Positions 1 to 10,344 of a stretch of 61,787 bases of DNA are shown here, one piece after another (the first letter of the stretch is position 1; each line of letters starts with the position of its first letter). The notes beneath the pieces were generated by a model. The model ran no database searches. It was not told where the DNA came from and was given only the letters and a program-made list of their open reading frames with translations. The position numbers were made by a program, and so were the translations under genes. This stretch comes from Alkalimonas sp. (lineage in GTDB: Bacteria; Pseudomonadota; Gammaproteobacteria; Enterobacterales; Alteromonadaceae): positions 1-61,787 of the forward strand of contig NZ_JAFIFQ010000016.1 of NCBI RefSeq assembly GCF_020831925.1, in the 5' to 3' direction.

Positions 1-136
1 CCTCGCCGCGGACGCATATCTTACTGATTTCAGGCGTCAGTGCAACCAAAAAAACGAAAAAATGCCTATTGCTGCTGCCAAACGCTTAAATTGAAAGCAA
101 CTTGCTGAAAATGACAACAGCACAGCAACTTTTTTC

Positions 137-904
137 TTAATTCAGGCTATCCAACCGACCTTGTGCCAAACGGACCGCTGGAGCATTTGGATGTTGCTGT
201 ACAACCTGGCGGTAAAAACCTTTGGCGGCATTTACATTATTCTCTCGCTCAGCAATTTGGCCCAATTTAAACAACGCATCAGGCACCTTGCTGGAGTCGG
301 CAAAGTTTTGTACTACCCGCTGAAAGTAGGTTTTGGCTTTAGACAACTCGTTATCACGCAGTACCAGCTCACCCAGCCAATAATTGGCATTGGCGGCATA
401 GACGGAGTTGGGGTATTGCTGTAAAAAACGCTCAAACTCGGCGATAGCTGCATCGTAACGCCGATCACGCAGCACCATCTGGACAGCACGATCGTAGGCA
501 TCATTCTCAGACACATCGGAAGAAAACGGGGTTGTTGCTGGCTCAATGCTGGTCTGCACCTGTGTTGCCACAGGTGCAGGTCCCGCTGCCATTCGACGCT
601 CTATCTCTTGATAGATATCACGCTGGCGTTGCACAATTTCTTCCAGTTGATGGCTGTGCAGCTCTGTTTGACCTCGCAGCTCAGACACTTCATCCAGCAA
701 CTGTTCCAGTTGCTGCTGCATCCGAATTTGAGCATTGGCACGGGCTTCTACCACCCGTTCCAAGGCTTCCAGTCGCTGCTCAATACTTCCAGCAGCAGCT
801 GTAGATACAGCACCTCTGCTACGGCTAATATCAGACACCGGAGCGGGGTTGGCGACGGCAGCTGCAGATAACAGGCTAACCAGCACTATCAAGGATTTTT
901 TCAT
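137..904 (-). CDS. cpoB: Cell division coordinator CpoB (YbgF), Tol-Pal associated
   Basis: Periplasmic protein that links the Tol-Pal machine to peptidoglycan synthesis during constriction. The 255-residue product has an N-terminal signal peptide (hydrophobic run ending near VANP, about residue 19), a heptad-rich coiled coil at about 40-100 that matches the trimerisation region of the family, and C-terminal tetratricopeptide repeats from about 133 to 250 (phrases such as YWLGELVLRDNELSKAKTYF). It is the last gene of the minus-strand operon after pal, as in other gammaproteobacteria. ATG start. No convincing terminator lies in the 136 bases left before the window edge. Confidence 0.95.
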   Translation of the reverse strand: MKKSLIVLVSLLSAAAVANPAPVSDISRSRGAVSTAAAGSIEQRLEALERVVEARANAQIRMQQQLEQLLDEVSELRGQTELHSHQLEEIVQRQRDIYQEIERRMAAGPAPVATQVQTSIEPATTPFSSDVSENDAYDRAVQMVLRDRRYDAAIAEFERFLQQYPNSVYAANANYWLGELVLRDNELSKAKTYFQRVVQNFADSSKVPDALFKLGQIAERENNVNAAKGFYRQVVQQHPNAPAVRLAQGRLDSLN

Positions 905-929
905 TGCACAACGCTTCTCTTAGCAGGAA

Positions 930-1469
930 TTAATACACCAATACAGCGCGACGGTTTTTCGCAAAGCCTGCTTCGGTACGTGACATATCAACCGGACGCT
1001 CTTCACCGTAACTCACAGTACGCATCTGATTGGCTGGTACACCCAGGTTTTGCAGATACTGTACCACAGCTTGTGCGCGACGCTCACCCAGTGCAATGTT
1101 GTACTCTGGCGTGCCACGCTCATCGGTGTGTCCTTCAATGGTCACACGAACCGATGGGTTGGTACGCAAGAACTCACCATGTGCACGCAGGCTTTCTACA
1201 AACTCCTGGCGAATGGTTGAACGGTCAAAGTCAAAGTAAATGACATTTTCCTGACGCAGTGCTTCCATCTGCTGACGCACACGCTCGGCTGGTGTTACCG
1301 CCTGATCAGCACGCTCCACTTGCACAGCAGCATCGCGCTCCATCTGAGCACGGCGTGCAGCTTCGGCCTCAGCATCTGAAACGCTGGTTTGCGAGGTAGA
1401 ACTACAGGCAGCCAGTGTCAGGATTGGCAAAGCGATCAAAATCCCCTTTAACGCGTGATGTACGTTCAT
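930..1469 (-). CDS. pal: Peptidoglycan-associated lipoprotein Pal
   Basis: Outer-membrane lipoprotein that binds peptidoglycan and is pulled by TolB/TolA to keep the outer membrane attached during division. The 179-residue product has a lipobox LAAC with the lipidated cysteine at residue 22, then a linker and an OmpA-like domain (about 75-179). Family motifs are visible: YFDFD at the start of the domain and GHTDERGTPEYN for the meso-diaminopimelate contact. Position between tolB and cpoB is canonical. Confidence 0.97.
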   Translation of the reverse strand: MNVHHALKGILIALPILTLAACSSTSQTSVSDAEAEAARRAQMERDAAVQVERADQAVTPAERVRQQMEALRQENVIYFDFDRSTIRQEFVESLRAHGEFLRTNPSVRVTIEGHTDERGTPEYNIALGERRAQAVVQYLQNLGVPANQMRTVSYGEERPVDMSRTEAGFAKNRRAVLVY

Positions 1470-1510
1470 AGCAACATATCCTTAGTAGATTGAATGATTG
1501 AATTTCATTG

Positions 1511-2860
1511 TTATAAAAATGGCGACCAGGCTGGTGATTTCACTTCACCTTCAGCAGCTGGTAACCGGGCTTTAAAACGACCATCCATAGATACCAATGC
1601 CAACACCTGTTTAGATCCGTGCATGGTGCTATAAATCACCATAGACCCATTCGGGGCAATGCTTGGGGATTCATCCAGGCTGGTGGTAGTCAGAACCTGC
1701 ATAAAACGGGTCTGTCGATCCATCCGGGCTATCTGGTAACGTCCTCGGGTACGATTCACCATCACAATGGACTGGCCATCCGGGGTAAAAGTGCCGGACA
1801 GGTTCATCTCACCTTCGAAAGTCAATCGCCTTGTAGTTCCAGTTTGTAAATTTACGCTATATAGTTGCGGATTTCCACCTCGCTCCGAGCTGAAGATAAG
1901 TTCTTTGCCATCTGGCGACCAAGCAGGCTCGGTATCGATCGCACGATGGTTGGTAATACGGGTTAACTCTCTGCTGGCAATATCCATCACATAGATTTCC
2001 GGGTTGCCATCTTTCGATAGCACCATCGCCATTTTACGGCCATCCGGGCTCCAGGTCGGCGCGCCATTAATACCTGGCGTACTGCTCAGCACACTGCGGC
2101 GGCCGGTGTAGATGTCCTGAATAACAATTTGTGCCTGCCGCTGCTCAAAGGTGACATAGGCCAGCTTGGTACCATCCGGTGACCAGCTAGGCGACATCAA
2201 GGGCTCGCGTGAGCGCAACAATATTTGCTGATTGGCACCATCGTAATCGGCAACCGCCAGTTGAAATGGGAACTCGGCATCACGCTGCACCAGTACATAA
2301 GCAATCTTGGTTAGAAATGCGCCGCGGGTACCGGTTAAACGCTCATACACAATGTCGCTGATGCGATGGCCAAACTGCCGTACCTGATTTCCGGTAATGG
2401 TGGTTTCCCGCGCTTCCAGCACATGCTCCTGACTTCTTACCAGCTGGCCTTGGTTTAGCATTTGCCGGCTTAAACCTGCATTGCCTCTCACCACATCAAT
2501 TAATTCAAACGACACCGTGTAGCGATCCGGACCGGCCTCACGGATGGTACCAATCACCAGGTGTTCCACCCCTTCTTTGGCCCAGGCCGCATAATCCACA
2601 TCACTGGCGCGATGTGGCTGTTGTGGCATGCGTACCGTAGGGATTGGATTAAACTGACCGCTGCGCATCAAATCAGCCGCAATCACCTCGGTGATGGTTT
2701 CTGTTGGGCGGTTTACGCCCTCAAAACGAAACGGCACCACAGCAATAGGCCGTGCAGAATCAATGCCTTCCGTAATGACAATTTCCAAGGCACTGCGAGC
2801 CTGCACATTCAGGCTAAGCAGCAAGATAAGGATGAAACTGTATCGGATAAAGGTTCTCAT
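1511..2860 (-). CDS. tolB: Tol-Pal system beta-propeller protein TolB
   Basis: Periplasmic protein that switches between Pal and TolA. It has 449 residues with a signal peptide (hydrophobic core about 6-18, cleavage near QARS), an N-terminal alpha/beta domain, and a C-terminal six-bladed propeller from about residue 200. The blades show repeated [16 protein letters not shown] and EPAWSPDG signatures. The start lies two bases after the tolA stop, so translation is probably coupled. Confidence 0.97.
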   Translation of the reverse strand: MRTFIRYSFILILLLSLNVQARSALEIVITEGIDSARPIAVVPFRFEGVNRPTETITEVIAADLMRSGQFNPIPTVRMPQQPHRASDVDYAAWAKEGVEHLVIGTIREAGPDRYTVSFELIDVVRGNAGLSRQMLNQGQLVRSQEHVLEARETTITGNQVRQFGHRISDIVYERLTGTRGAFLTKIAYVLVQRDAEFPFQLAVADYDGANQQILLRSREPLMSPSWSPDGTKLAYVTFEQRQAQIVIQDIYTGRRSVLSSTPGINGAPTWSPDGRKMAMVLSKDGNPEIYVMDIASRELTRITNHRAIDTEPAWSPDGKELIFSSERGGNPQLYSVNLQTGTTRRLTFEGEMNLSGTFTPDGQSIVMVNRTRGRYQIARMDRQTRFMQVLTTTSLDESPSIAPNGSMVIYSTMHGSKQVLALVSMDGRFKARLPAAEGEVKSPAWSPFL

Positions 2861-2862
2861 AA

Positions 2863-3771
2863 TTAAAATTCTGGGATCACCGTTAAGTTAATATTGCGCA
2901 GTTGCTCAAACACATCCGGATCTTGCGACACCGGTAAGGTACCTGCTCGTTCGACTGCCCGCATGGCGGCATCACACACCACCTGATCACCATTTACCAC
3001 ACTGACATTGGTGACAAAGCCATTACTGGCCAAGCGGATATTGATGCGACACTGTCTGCCACGCATCCGCTCATCGACCCGCAAGTTTTGCTGAATGCGA
3101 TCGCGGATCATGGCGGTGAAGCGTTCCACTTCGGTCACCGTCTGGCGCTGCCGTGCAACTTGCCTGGCTTGAGATTCACGCTCTAACCGCTCTTGCAGCT
3201 CACGTTCTTGTTGTGCTCGCAGCTGGGCCTCGCGCTCGCGTTGCTGGCGCTCAGCCTCTGCCCGCTGGGCGGCCTCCTGCTCCTGCCTGCGGCGCTCAGC
3301 GGCTGCTCTGGCTTCGGCCTCGGCCTGCTGCCGCTGCTGCTCAGCCTGACGTGCCCGCTCAGTTTCTTGCTGCTGCTGCCGACGTGCTTCAGCAGCTGCC
3401 GCAGTTGCCTGACGCGCAGCAGCGTCCTGCTGTTGGCGTTGCTGTTCCAGCCGGCGGATACGTTGCTCTTCCTCAGCCCGGGCTTGTTCAGCAGCACGGG
3501 CGCGACGTTCTAACTCGGCAATCCGTTGTTGCTCTGCGCGCTGCGCTTGTTCCCGTTGCTCGCGCAGTTGCTGTACCCGTTGCTCGTACTGCTGCTGATC
3601 GATGGCCACCGCTTCAATCGGTGCCGATGGCGCAGCGGATGCAGTCGCCGTTACTGGTGTCGGCTGCAAACTTGGGCTTGGCGCAAAATTGCTGGCTACC
3701 AGAATAAGCACAAAGCCGACATGGAGCAACAGCGACTTCTTTAAAGCTGTTTTAAACTCCGGCTGCATCAT
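2863..3771 (-). CDS. tolA: Cell envelope integrity protein TolA
   Basis: Inner-membrane protein that spans the periplasm and transmits proton-motive force from TolQR to TolB/Pal. It has 302 residues. One membrane segment lies at about 13-29 ([16 protein letters not shown]). A long charged helix rich in Q, R, A and E covers about 55-215, and a globular C-terminal domain (about 215-302) holds two cysteines (GRQCRIN and VVCDAAM). It starts ATG-ATG directly after the tolR stop. The repeat-like helix gives long open frames on the opposite strand; these are not genes. Confidence 0.95.
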   Translation of the reverse strand: MMQPEFKTALKKSLLLHVGFVLILVASNFAPSPSLQPTPVTATASAAPSAPIEAVAIDQQQYEQRVQQLREQREQAQRAEQQRIAELERRARAAEQARAEEEQRIRRLEQQRQQQDAAARQATAAAAEARRQQQQETERARQAEQQRQQAEAEARAAAERRRQEQEAAQRAEAERQQREREAQLRAQQERELQERLERESQARQVARQRQTVTEVERFTAMIRDRIQQNLRVDERMRGRQCRINIRLASNGFVTNVSVVNGDQVVCDAAMRAVERAGTLPVSQDPDVFEQLRNINLTVIPEF

Positions 3772-4203
3772 CTAGTTGCCCTCCCCCGGATCAGTCATCA
3801 GACCAACCGATGGTGCTCCCGCGTTTTTCAGCACATTGATTAAACGAATCACCGCATCATAACTGACGGTATGATCGCCTTTCACAATGACCTGAGTGCC
3901 TGGCTCAATTGACAGCCAACTGGCCACTTCCACCACCAGCTCAGCCGAGGTATAAGGGCCATGGGTTTCAGCATCTTTCTCAAAGTAATACAAACCTGCC
4001 GAATCCACGGTAGCCACCAAGGGCGTCTTGCCATCGGTCATTTGCTCCAGCGGCTCCGCTGATGACTTAGGCAACTCGACTTTCACCCCTTGCGTCAGCA
4101 TTGGAGTGGTGACCATAAAAATAATCAAGAGCACCAGCATCACATCAATGTAGGGAACCACATTGATTTCAGCCATCATGCGACGCTTTTTACGGATGTA
4201 CAT
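3772..4203 (-). CDS. tolR: Biopolymer transporter TolR
   Basis: Inner-membrane subunit of the TolQR proton channel, related to ExbD and MotB. The 143-residue product has a short basic N-terminus (RKKRRMM), one membrane segment at about 14-35 carrying the conserved proton-relay aspartate (D20 in VVPYIDVMLVLL), and a periplasmic domain. Its ATG overlaps the tolQ stop by one base (TGATG), a tight coupling that fits a fixed TolQ:TolR ratio. Confidence 0.96.
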   Translation of the reverse strand: MYIRKKRRMMAEINVVPYIDVMLVLLIIFMVTTPMLTQGVKVELPKSSAEPLEQMTDGKTPLVATVDSAGLYYFEKDAETHGPYTSAELVVEVASWLSIEPGTQVIVKGDHTVSYDAVIRLINVLKNAGAPSVGLMTDPGEGN

Positions 4204-4889
4204 CAGGCCGCCTCTCCGGTGGTATTCCCCGCCTGGCGGTGCAAAATATTGGAGAACTCTTCAACAAAGTTGAAGTAGCTGCTTTCCAGCAGTTCAACTT
4301 GATGCGAAAACTTATTGTAGGCGACTACTGCCGGAATAGCGGCGAATAAGCCCATGGCCGTTGCAATCAAGGCTTCAGCGATACCAGGTGCCACCATGTT
4401 GAGGGTCGCTTGCTGCACCGAGCCTAACGCAATAAAGGAGTTCATAATGCCCCATACGGTCCCAAACAAACCGATGTATGGACTGATGGATCCAACAGTG
4501 GCAAGAAAAGGTAAATGTGTTTCCAGTCGCTCCACTTCACGCGACAAACCAACCCGCATCGCACGCTGGGTGCCTTCCATCACAGCACCAGCCTGACGGT
4601 TGTTTTTGTGCAAGCGAACAAACTCTTTAAAACCAGACTTAAATAAAGCTTCTAACCCGGTCACCTGACCGCGGGCGCTGACTTCGGTATAGAGTTTCGA
4701 TAAGTCGATACCAGACCAGAACTTATCTTCGAAGCGTTTCGCCTCTGCACTGGCCAGCTTCAACACTTTTCTGCGCTGAAAAATCATCGCCCAGGACACG
4801 ATAGACATACCCACCAAGGTTAACATTACAGCCTGCACAATAATTCCTGCTTCGAACAGCAAGCCTATAACTGAAATTTCACCGGACAC
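4203..4889 (-). CDS. tolQ: Proton channel protein TolQ
   Basis: Inner-membrane motor subunit of Tol-Pal, homologous to ExbB and MotA. It has 228 residues with three membrane segments (about 13-35, 137-160 and 170-192) and the ExbB/TolQ-like stretch [16 protein letters not shown] near the second. The start codon is GTG at 4887-4889, preceded at nine bases by AGAGG on the minus strand. An ATG closer to that site is out of frame and stops after five codons. It is the first gene of the operon; the usual upstream partner ybgC is not present next to it. Confidence 0.95.
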   Translation of the reverse strand: MSGEISVIGLLFEAGIIVQAVMLTLVGMSIVSWAMIFQRRKVLKLASAEAKRFEDKFWSGIDLSKLYTEVSARGQVTGLEALFKSGFKEFVRLHKNNRQAGAVMEGTQRAMRVGLSREVERLETHLPFLATVGSISPYIGLFGTVWGIMNSFIALGSVQQATLNMVAPGIAEALIATAMGLFAAIPAVVAYNKFSHQVELLESSYFNFVEEFSNILHRQAGNTTGEAA

Positions 4890-5294
4890 TGGACATTACC
4901 TCTGAGAATTCAAATCTGGGATTGATAGTGGCTATTTAATGGTGTACTCGCGCAGTGCCTATCATAGGGCAGCCATTTCGCGAACTCAACCGGTGCCAGA
5001 CAAATGTTGTAAAATACTTTTATACCGCCATTTCACTGACTTTGCAGTAAAAAACAAGTTCCTGCTATGCGTTCAAAAAACCTGAAAATGCGACCAGCTT
5101 CCACAGGTGCAATTTCCAGGCTTTAGTAAACTTGCATGAATTATATTCTTACCATGCTGTGCACACTGCAAAGCATGCTTCGCCAGAATACAGCTGCATG
5201 TATGGCATGCTAAGGATTGTTATACAGCAGCTGGATGAACGCCAAATGAATGTTGCATTAGAAATTTTTATCCGAAACAAGCAATTTTTCTCGT

Positions 5295-5323
5295 TTGAAG
5301 TCTTTACTCTAACTCCCTAGAAT
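5295..5323 (+). promoter_or_regulatory. Sigma-70 type promoter for a candidate sRNA
   Basis: TTGAAG (5295-5300), an exact 17-base spacer, and TAGAAT (5318-5323) match the -35/-10 consensus well on the plus strand. The predicted transcript start is near 5330. No protein gene follows before the terminator at 5480-5507. Confidence 0.6.
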
Positions 5324-5329
5324 ACGCCC

Positions 5330-5507
5330 TGTGTTCTGAGCTAGCGCAAACTACAGCGGCTTGTTCGCTGTTTTAGACCAGTTCACAGAGTGGTAGAGGC
5401 TGAATTTTCCCAGTTCACTTTATTGCTCGTAGATGTTCCCTGGATTTTATTGAAGCACTTCCTTCAACTTGTTGCATTCGCCCGCTCTATTGAGCGGGCT
5501 TTTTTTT
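5330..5507 (+). ncRNA. Candidate ~180-nt small RNA between tolQ and ruvB
   Basis: A plus-strand promoter at 5295-5323 and a strong intrinsic terminator at 5480-5507 bracket about 180 bases with no credible open reading frame. Internal stem-loops can be drawn: ACAGCG/CGCTGT (5353-5371, seven-base loop) and TTGAAG/CTTCAA (5450-5467, six-base loop). Neighbouring protein genes are all on the minus strand, so nothing else explains a plus-strand terminator here. I compared it from memory with 6S, Spot 42, GcvB and CsrB-type RNAs and saw no resemblance. Function unknown. It could base-pair with the 3' end of ruvB mRNA, towards which it is transcribed. Confidence 0.5.
5480..5507 (+). terminator. Intrinsic terminator, plus strand
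   Basis: Perfect 8-bp stem GCCCGCTC/GAGCGGGC with a TATT loop, followed by eight T residues on the plus strand only. On the minus strand no T-run follows the hairpin, so it does not serve ruvB well. Confidence 0.85.
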
Positions 5508-5521
5508 GCTTATAACAAGCC

Positions 5522-6529
5522 CTAGCTTTCGGGCAGATCAAAACCAAAATGCTGATAAGCGCGCGGTGCTGCGATGCGACCTCGCGGAGTACGCTGAATA
5601 AACCCCTGCTGGATCAAAAACGGCTCGATCACATCCTCGATGGTGTCTTTCTCTTCGCCAATGGCTGCCGCCAGGTTATCCAGCCCGACCGGCCCGCCCA
5701 TAAATTTCTCAATAATGGCCAGCAGCAACTTGCGATCCATGTAATCAAAACCTTCGGCATCTACATCCACCATTTGCAGGGCCTCGGACGCTACTTGCAA
5801 CGTGACTTCACCGTTGGACTTGACCTGGGCGTAATCACGCACCCGGCGCAGCAACCGGTTGGCGATGCGCGGCGTACCGCGGGAGCGACGGGCAATTTCA
5901 GTCGCACCAGCCTCATCCAGTTCCAAGTTTAAAAAACTGGCAGAGCGCAGGATGATTTGTGTCAACTCCGATACCTTGTAAAACTCCAGCCGCTGCACGA
6001 TGCCGAAACGATCACGCAGCGGTGACGTCAACGCCCCTGCCCGGGTGGTAGCACCGATAAGCGTAAAAGGTGGTAAATCCAGCTTGATCGAGCGGGCTGC
6101 CGGGCCCTCCCCGATCATAATATCCAGTTGGTAATCTTCCATGGCCGGATAGAGGATTTCTTCGACCACCGGGCTTAAACGGTGAATTTCATCGATAAAG
6201 AGCACATCGTTTTCGTCCAGATTGGTCAGCAGCGCCGCTAAGTCGCCGGCTTTTTCCAGCACCGGGCCCGAAGTGGTTTTGATGTTCACCTTCATTTCGT
6301 TGGCGACTATCATCGCCAGGGTGGTTTTACCAAGGCCAGGCGGGCCAAAAATCAGCAAGTGATCCAATGGTTCATTGCGGCCCCGCGCCGCTTCAATAAA
6401 AATGGCCATCTGCTCACAGACATGTTGCTGACCGGTATAGTCCGCTAGCAAGCGCGGCCGGATCGCCCGATCGATGGCTTCATCTTCACGACTGGCGGTT
6501 GGCTGGATAAAACGGTCGGCTTCAATCAT
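5522..6529 (-). CDS. ruvB: Holliday junction branch migration ATPase RuvB
   Basis: Hexameric AAA+ motor that drives branch migration of Holliday junctions with RuvA. It has 335 residues. The Walker A motif GPPGLGKTT is near residue 66, Walker B/DEAD-like DEIHR near 115, sensor region GATTRAG and arginine finger region RDRFG follow, and a winged-helix C-terminal domain ends the protein (TPRGR). It starts three bases after the ruvA stop, in the order ruvC-ruvA-ruvB. Confidence 0.98.
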   Translation of the reverse strand: MIEADRFIQPTASREDEAIDRAIRPRLLADYTGQQHVCEQMAIFIEAARGRNEPLDHLLIFGPPGLGKTTLAMIVANEMKVNIKTTSGPVLEKAGDLAALLTNLDENDVLFIDEIHRLSPVVEEILYPAMEDYQLDIMIGEGPAARSIKLDLPPFTLIGATTRAGALTSPLRDRFGIVQRLEFYKVSELTQIILRSASFLNLELDEAGATEIARRSRGTPRIANRLLRRVRDYAQVKSNGEVTLQVASEALQMVDVDAEGFDYMDRKLLLAIIEKFMGGPVGLDNLAAAIGEEKDTIEDVIEPFLIQQGFIQRTPRGRIAAPRAYQHFGFDLPES

Positions 6530-6532
6530 GGT

Positions 6533-7153
6533 TTACATCATGCTCCTGAGGGCGGCTTTGATCAGTGCTTCACTGCTCATATCGTCGGTTTTCACCTTTT
6601 GCACCGCTTTGCTGGCCTGTTGCTGAGTATACCCAAGGCTGACCAGAGCACCAAGTGCATCCTGCTCGGCCTGCTCACTGCTGCTAAGGTTCAACGTGAC
6701 CGGGCTGATTTGTAAGTTGCTAAAGGCACTGTCGGACGAAGCCATGCCCCAGTCTTTTAATCGGTCGCGCATTTCTACCAGCAACCGCTCGGCGGTTTTT
6801 TTGCCAATACCAGGCAGCTTCACTAGGGTGGATAAATCATCCAGTTGCACGCAGCGCACAAAATCATCGGCCGTTAAACCGGATAAAATGGTCAGTGCCA
6901 ATTTTGGCCCCACGCCATTGGCTTTGATCAGCTGACGAAACAAGGCCCGCTCGCTGGCGGTATGAAAGCCATACAGCAGCTGCGCATCTTCGCGCACCAC
7001 AAAGTGGGTGTAGAGCACGCACTCCTTGCCAGGCTCCGGCAACTGGTAAAAGCTGGTGAGTGGCAACTGCACTTCGTAACCAACCCCCGCTACCTCCAGC
7101 AGCACATCCGGTGCCTGTTTTTCCAGCAAAATACCGCGCAATCGTCCTATCAT
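6533..7153 (-). CDS. ruvA: Holliday junction branch migration protein RuvA
   Basis: Tetrameric DNA-binding partner of RuvB. The 206-residue product has the N-terminal OB-fold domain ([12 protein letters not shown] start), two helix-hairpin-helix motifs ([13 protein letters not shown] and [15 protein letters not shown]) and the C-terminal RuvB-contact domain ([12 protein letters not shown]). It lies between ruvC and ruvB with short gaps, forming one transcription unit with them. Confidence 0.98.
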   Translation of the reverse strand: MIGRLRGILLEKQAPDVLLEVAGVGYEVQLPLTSFYQLPEPGKECVLYTHFVVREDAQLLYGFHTASERALFRQLIKANGVGPKLALTILSGLTADDFVRCVQLDDLSTLVKLPGIGKKTAERLLVEMRDRLKDWGMASSDSAFSNLQISPVTLNLSSSEQAEQDALGALVSLGYTQQQASKAVQKVKTDDMSSEALIKAALRSMM

Positions 7154-7162
7154 GGGTTGTCC

Positions 7163-7684
7163 TTATCGTAAGCGGCCACGAACTGTTTTGCGGGCCTGTC
7201 CAGCCAGGCTGATTAAGCTTTGCTGGGTATGTCCATGGCAAAGCGCCACCGCCAATGCATCGGCCGCATCGGCCTGCGGTGTGCCGGGCAATTTGAGCAT
7301 GGCTTTGACCATATGCTGCACCTGAACTTTATCGGCAGCACCGGTGCCCACCACCGCCTGCTTGACCTGACGGGCCGAGTATTCGAACACGGCCAGGCCA
7401 GCATTAGTAGCCGCCACTATAGCGGCACCACGAGCCTGCCCCAGTTTTAAAGCAGAATCAGCATTGCGCGCCATAAACACCTGCTCTATGGCAAACACCG
7501 TTGGTTGATGCTGCTGTATCAGCTCGGTCACGCCCTGGAAAATAATTTGCAAACGCTCGGCAAAATCCACCTTAGGAAGACGAATGCAGCCGCTTGAGCG
7601 GTACTCAAAGCGGCTGCCTTGTTGTTGCACCACCCCATAGCCGGTTAACAGGCTGCCGGGGTCAATGCCAAGAATAATGGCCAC
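7163..7684 (-). CDS. ruvC: Crossover junction endodeoxyribonuclease RuvC
   Basis: Holliday junction resolvase, 173 residues with an RNase H-like fold. Acidic catalytic residues are visible in GIDPGS (D8), AIEQVF, and the C-terminal [12 protein letters not shown] cluster. The start codon is GTG (revcomp of 7682-7684), two bases after the yebC stop, so it is probably translated by coupling. Confidence 0.97.
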   Translation of the reverse strand: MAIILGIDPGSLLTGYGVVQQQGSRFEYRSSGCIRLPKVDFAERLQIIFQGVTELIQQHQPTVFAIEQVFMARNADSALKLGQARGAAIVAATNAGLAVFEYSARQVKQAVVGTGAADKVQVQHMVKAMLKLPGTPQADAADALAVALCHGHTQQSLISLAGQARKTVRGRLR

Positions 7685-7686
7685 GT

Positions 7687-8430
7687 CTAGTCCAGACTCG
7701 CCAGGATATCGTCGCTGATGTCGGCGTTGTGAAACACGCTTTGCACATCGTCCAGATCCTCCAGCGTATCCAGCATTTTAAGGAATTTTTTTGCTTGCTC
7801 CAGATCCAGCTCGACTCTGGTACTGGGCACCTGAGTCACTTCGGCATTGGCCGGGGCAAAACCAGCCGCTACCAGCGCATCTTTAACATCGGAGAAAGTA
7901 TCCGGCGTGGTCAGTACATCGAAAGAGCCATCGTCATGGCGCTGCACATCCTCGGCACCCGCCTCAAGAGCCGCTTCCATCAGGGCGTCTTCATCGGTGT
8001 CACTGTCATACGACAGCACGCCCTGCTTGCTAAAGAGGTAAGCCACCGAGCCGTCCGTGCCAAGGTTGCCGCCATTTTTGCTAAAGGCATTGCGCACATC
8101 ACTGACGGTGCGGTTGCGGTTGTCGGTCATGGTTTCAACCAGCACCGCCACCCCGTTGATGCCATAGCCTTCGTACAGCAGCTCGTCGTAATTCTCGCCT
8201 TCGGTGGCACCGGCACCGCGCTTAATGGCGCGATCGATGGTATCCCGGGTCATGTTTTCCGCTAAGGCTTTATCCACCGCAATACGCAAACGCGGGTTGG
8301 AACTGACCTCAGGGCTTACCCGGGCCGCTACCGTCAGCTCCCGGATGATTTTGGTGAAGATTTTGCCTTTTTTGGCATCTTGTCTGGCTTTGCGGTGCTT
8401 GATATTCGCCCACTTGCTATGACCTGCCAT
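7687..8430 (-). CDS. yebC: YebC/PmpR family protein
   Basis: Member of the YebC family, known as a DNA-binding regulator in some bacteria and as a factor that relieves ribosome stalling at proline-rich stretches in others. The start chosen gives the invariant [15 protein letters not shown]-terminus and 247 residues; the open frame extends 27 codons further upstream, but that part is not family-like and overlaps the end of aspS. The usual aspS-yebC-ruvC order is kept. Confidence 0.96.
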   Translation of the reverse strand: MAGHSKWANIKHRKARQDAKKGKIFTKIIRELTVAARVSPEVSSNPRLRIAVDKALAENMTRDTIDRAIKRGAGATEGENYDELLYEGYGINGVAVLVETMTDNRNRTVSDVRNAFSKNGGNLGTDGSVAYLFSKQGVLSYDSDTDEDALMEAALEAGAEDVQRHDDGSFDVLTTPDTFSDVKDALVAAGFAPANAEVTQVPSTRVELDLEQAKKFLKMLDTLEDLDDVQSVFHNADISDDILASLD

Positions 8431-8432
8431 GC

Positions 8433-10193
8433 TTACTCCTTTTTCAGCTCTATCATCAACTCCGCCAGCTGAGCCGGATTGGCCAGGCCAGGTGCATCGG
8501 TCAGAGGACAAGCCGCTGTGGTGGTTTTTGGAAACGCCATCACATCACGGATAGAGCTTGCACCGGTCATCAGCATCACCAGACGATCCAGGCCAAAAGC
8601 CAGACCAGCATGCGGCGGAGTACCGTACTTTAAGGCTTCCAGCAGGAAACCGAATTTTTCGGCGGCTTCATCATCGCTGATACCAAGCAAACGGAAGACC
8701 GTGGCTTGCATCACCGGGTCATGAATACGGACCGAACCGCCACCCAGCTCGGTGCCATTAAGGACCATATCATAAGCATTGGAAAGCGCCAGCTCCGGTG
8801 CCTGCTGCAGCGCCGAAGGATCCGGGTTGACCGGCGAGGTAAAGGGGTGATGAATGGCCATCAGCTGACCATCGTCGCCCTGCTCAAACATCGGGAAGTC
8901 GACCACCCACAGCGGCTTCCAACCTTGTTCAGTCAAGCCATGCTGTTCACCCAGCTTCAGGCGCAGTGCGCCCATGGCTTCACAAACCACTGAGTAGCGA
9001 TCGGCACCAAAGAACAGGATATCACCGGCAGCAGCGTCAGTGCGGCTCAGAATGTCATTGACAATAGCATCGCTTAAAAATTTGGCCACCGGCGACTGCA
9101 CGCCTTCGATGCCCTGACCCACGGCTTTGACTTTCATCCAGGCCAGGCCCTTGGCACCATAAATACCAACGAACTCGGTATAACCATCAATGTCTTTGCG
9201 GGAAATGGCTTCTGCCTTGCCCGGCACTTTCAGCGCAACTACGCGGCCTTTGGCATCGTTGGCCGGGCCGGAGAATACCTTGAATTCAACCTCTTTGAGT
9301 AAATCGGCTACATCCACCAACTGCATCGGGTTACGCAGATCCGGCTTATCCGAGCCATACAAACGCATGGCATCGGCGTAGGTCATGCGTGGGAAGTCGC
9401 CCAGATCCACCTGCAATTGCTGCTGAAACAGCTCGCGGATCATCTGCTCGGTCACTGCCATCACCTGATCGGCCGTCATAAAGGAGGTTTCGATATCAAT
9501 CTGGGTAAATTCAGGCTGACGGTCGGCCCGCAAATCTTCGTCGCGGAAACACTTGACGATTTGGTAGTAACGATCCAGTCCCGACATCATCAACAACTGC
9601 TTAAACAGCTGCGGTGATTGCGGCAGCGCAAAGAACTTGCCTTTGTGGGTGCGGCTTGGCACCAGATAATCACGCGCGCCTTCCGGGGTGGCCCGGGTCA
9701 GCATGGGGGTTTCCACATCTAAAAAGCCATGGCTGTCCATAAAGTTGCGGACAAAGCTGGTGACTTTGGCACGAAACTTCAGCCGCTCGGTCATCACCGG
9801 GCGACGTAAATCCAGGTAGCGGTATTTCAACCGCTGCTCTTCGCTGTTGTTCTGGTTGGAATCCAGCGGAATGGGTGCAGCCTTGCTTAAAATCACCAGC
9901 TCACGGGCATAAACTTCCACTTCACCAGTGGCCATATCTGCATTGACCTGCGAAGCAGGACGGGCCCGCACTTTGCCTTTGACCTGAATGCAAAATTCGT
10001 TACGCAGCGTATAAGCCAGTTCAAACAGGGCTTTTTCATCCGGATCGCACACCACTTGCACCAGGCCTTCACGATCACGCAGATCCAGGAAGATCAGGCC
10101 ACCCAGATCACGACGACGATTGACCCAACCACACAATGTAACCTCAGTATCTACCTGCAAAGCGGTTAACGAACCACAATAATGACTGCGCAT
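8433..10193 (-). CDS. aspS: Aspartate--tRNA ligase
   Basis: Class II aminoacyl-tRNA synthetase charging tRNA-Asp. The 586-residue product starts MRSHYCG, as in the family; an in-frame ATG 13 codons upstream is less likely. It has an N-terminal OB-fold anticodon-binding domain ([12 protein letters not shown]), class II motif 2 ([18 protein letters not shown]), the bacterial GAD insertion domain in the middle, and motif 3 ([13 protein letters not shown]) near the C-terminus. It heads the aspS-yebC-ruvCAB run on the minus strand. Length equals that of the E. coli enzyme within a few residues. Confidence 0.98.
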   Translation of the reverse strand: MRSHYCGSLTALQVDTEVTLCGWVNRRRDLGGLIFLDLRDREGLVQVVCDPDEKALFELAYTLRNEFCIQVKGKVRARPASQVNADMATGEVEVYARELVILSKAAPIPLDSNQNNSEEQRLKYRYLDLRRPVMTERLKFRAKVTSFVRNFMDSHGFLDVETPMLTRATPEGARDYLVPSRTHKGKFFALPQSPQLFKQLLMMSGLDRYYQIVKCFRDEDLRADRQPEFTQIDIETSFMTADQVMAVTEQMIRELFQQQLQVDLGDFPRMTYADAMRLYGSDKPDLRNPMQLVDVADLLKEVEFKVFSGPANDAKGRVVALKVPGKAEAISRKDIDGYTEFVGIYGAKGLAWMKVKAVGQGIEGVQSPVAKFLSDAIVNDILSRTDAAAGDILFFGADRYSVVCEAMGALRLKLGEQHGLTEQGWKPLWVVDFPMFEQGDDGQLMAIHHPFTSPVNPDPSALQQAPELALSNAYDMVLNGTELGGGSVRIHDPVMQATVFRLLGISDDEAAEKFGFLLEALKYGTPPHAGLAFGLDRLVMLMTGASSIRDVMAFPKTTTAACPLTDAPGLANPAQLAELMIELKKE

Positions 10194-10344
10194 GCATTCA
10201 ATCCTTTCCAAAACTGTCGTGAAAGCCTGCATCGGAGGGGAAAACCGGCAGGCCTAGATGGGGGGACATTATAAAGAAAACAACAGCAATGTCACTGCCT
10301 GCAAGCTCTGCTATGATGGCATTTTTTCTGAAAAGGTCGCTGCC

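Noticed and set aside
1-136. tRNA or terminator after cpoB
   Set aside because: No cloverleaf or T-tailed hairpin could be drawn; only a weak 6-bp stem.
3153-3707. Long open frames opposite tolA (up to 184 residues)
   Set aside because: They arise from the repetitive Q/R/A-rich coiled-coil codons of tolA and resemble no protein.
5132-5320. 62-codon frame upstream of the candidate sRNA
   Set aside because: No ribosome site, composition not protein-like, and it runs over the sRNA promoter.
5330-5507. 6S RNA, tmRNA, Spot 42 or CsrB-type RNA
   Set aside because: Sequence and hairpin pattern do not match what I know of these RNAs; only the promoter and terminator are firm.
7729-8265. 178-codon plus-strand frame opposite yebC
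   Set aside because: Shadow of yebC, which has unmistakable family sequence on the minus strand.
8431-8511. 27-codon N-terminal extension of yebC
   Set aside because: The family begins at [14 protein letters not shown]; the extension overlaps aspS and has no ribosome site support.
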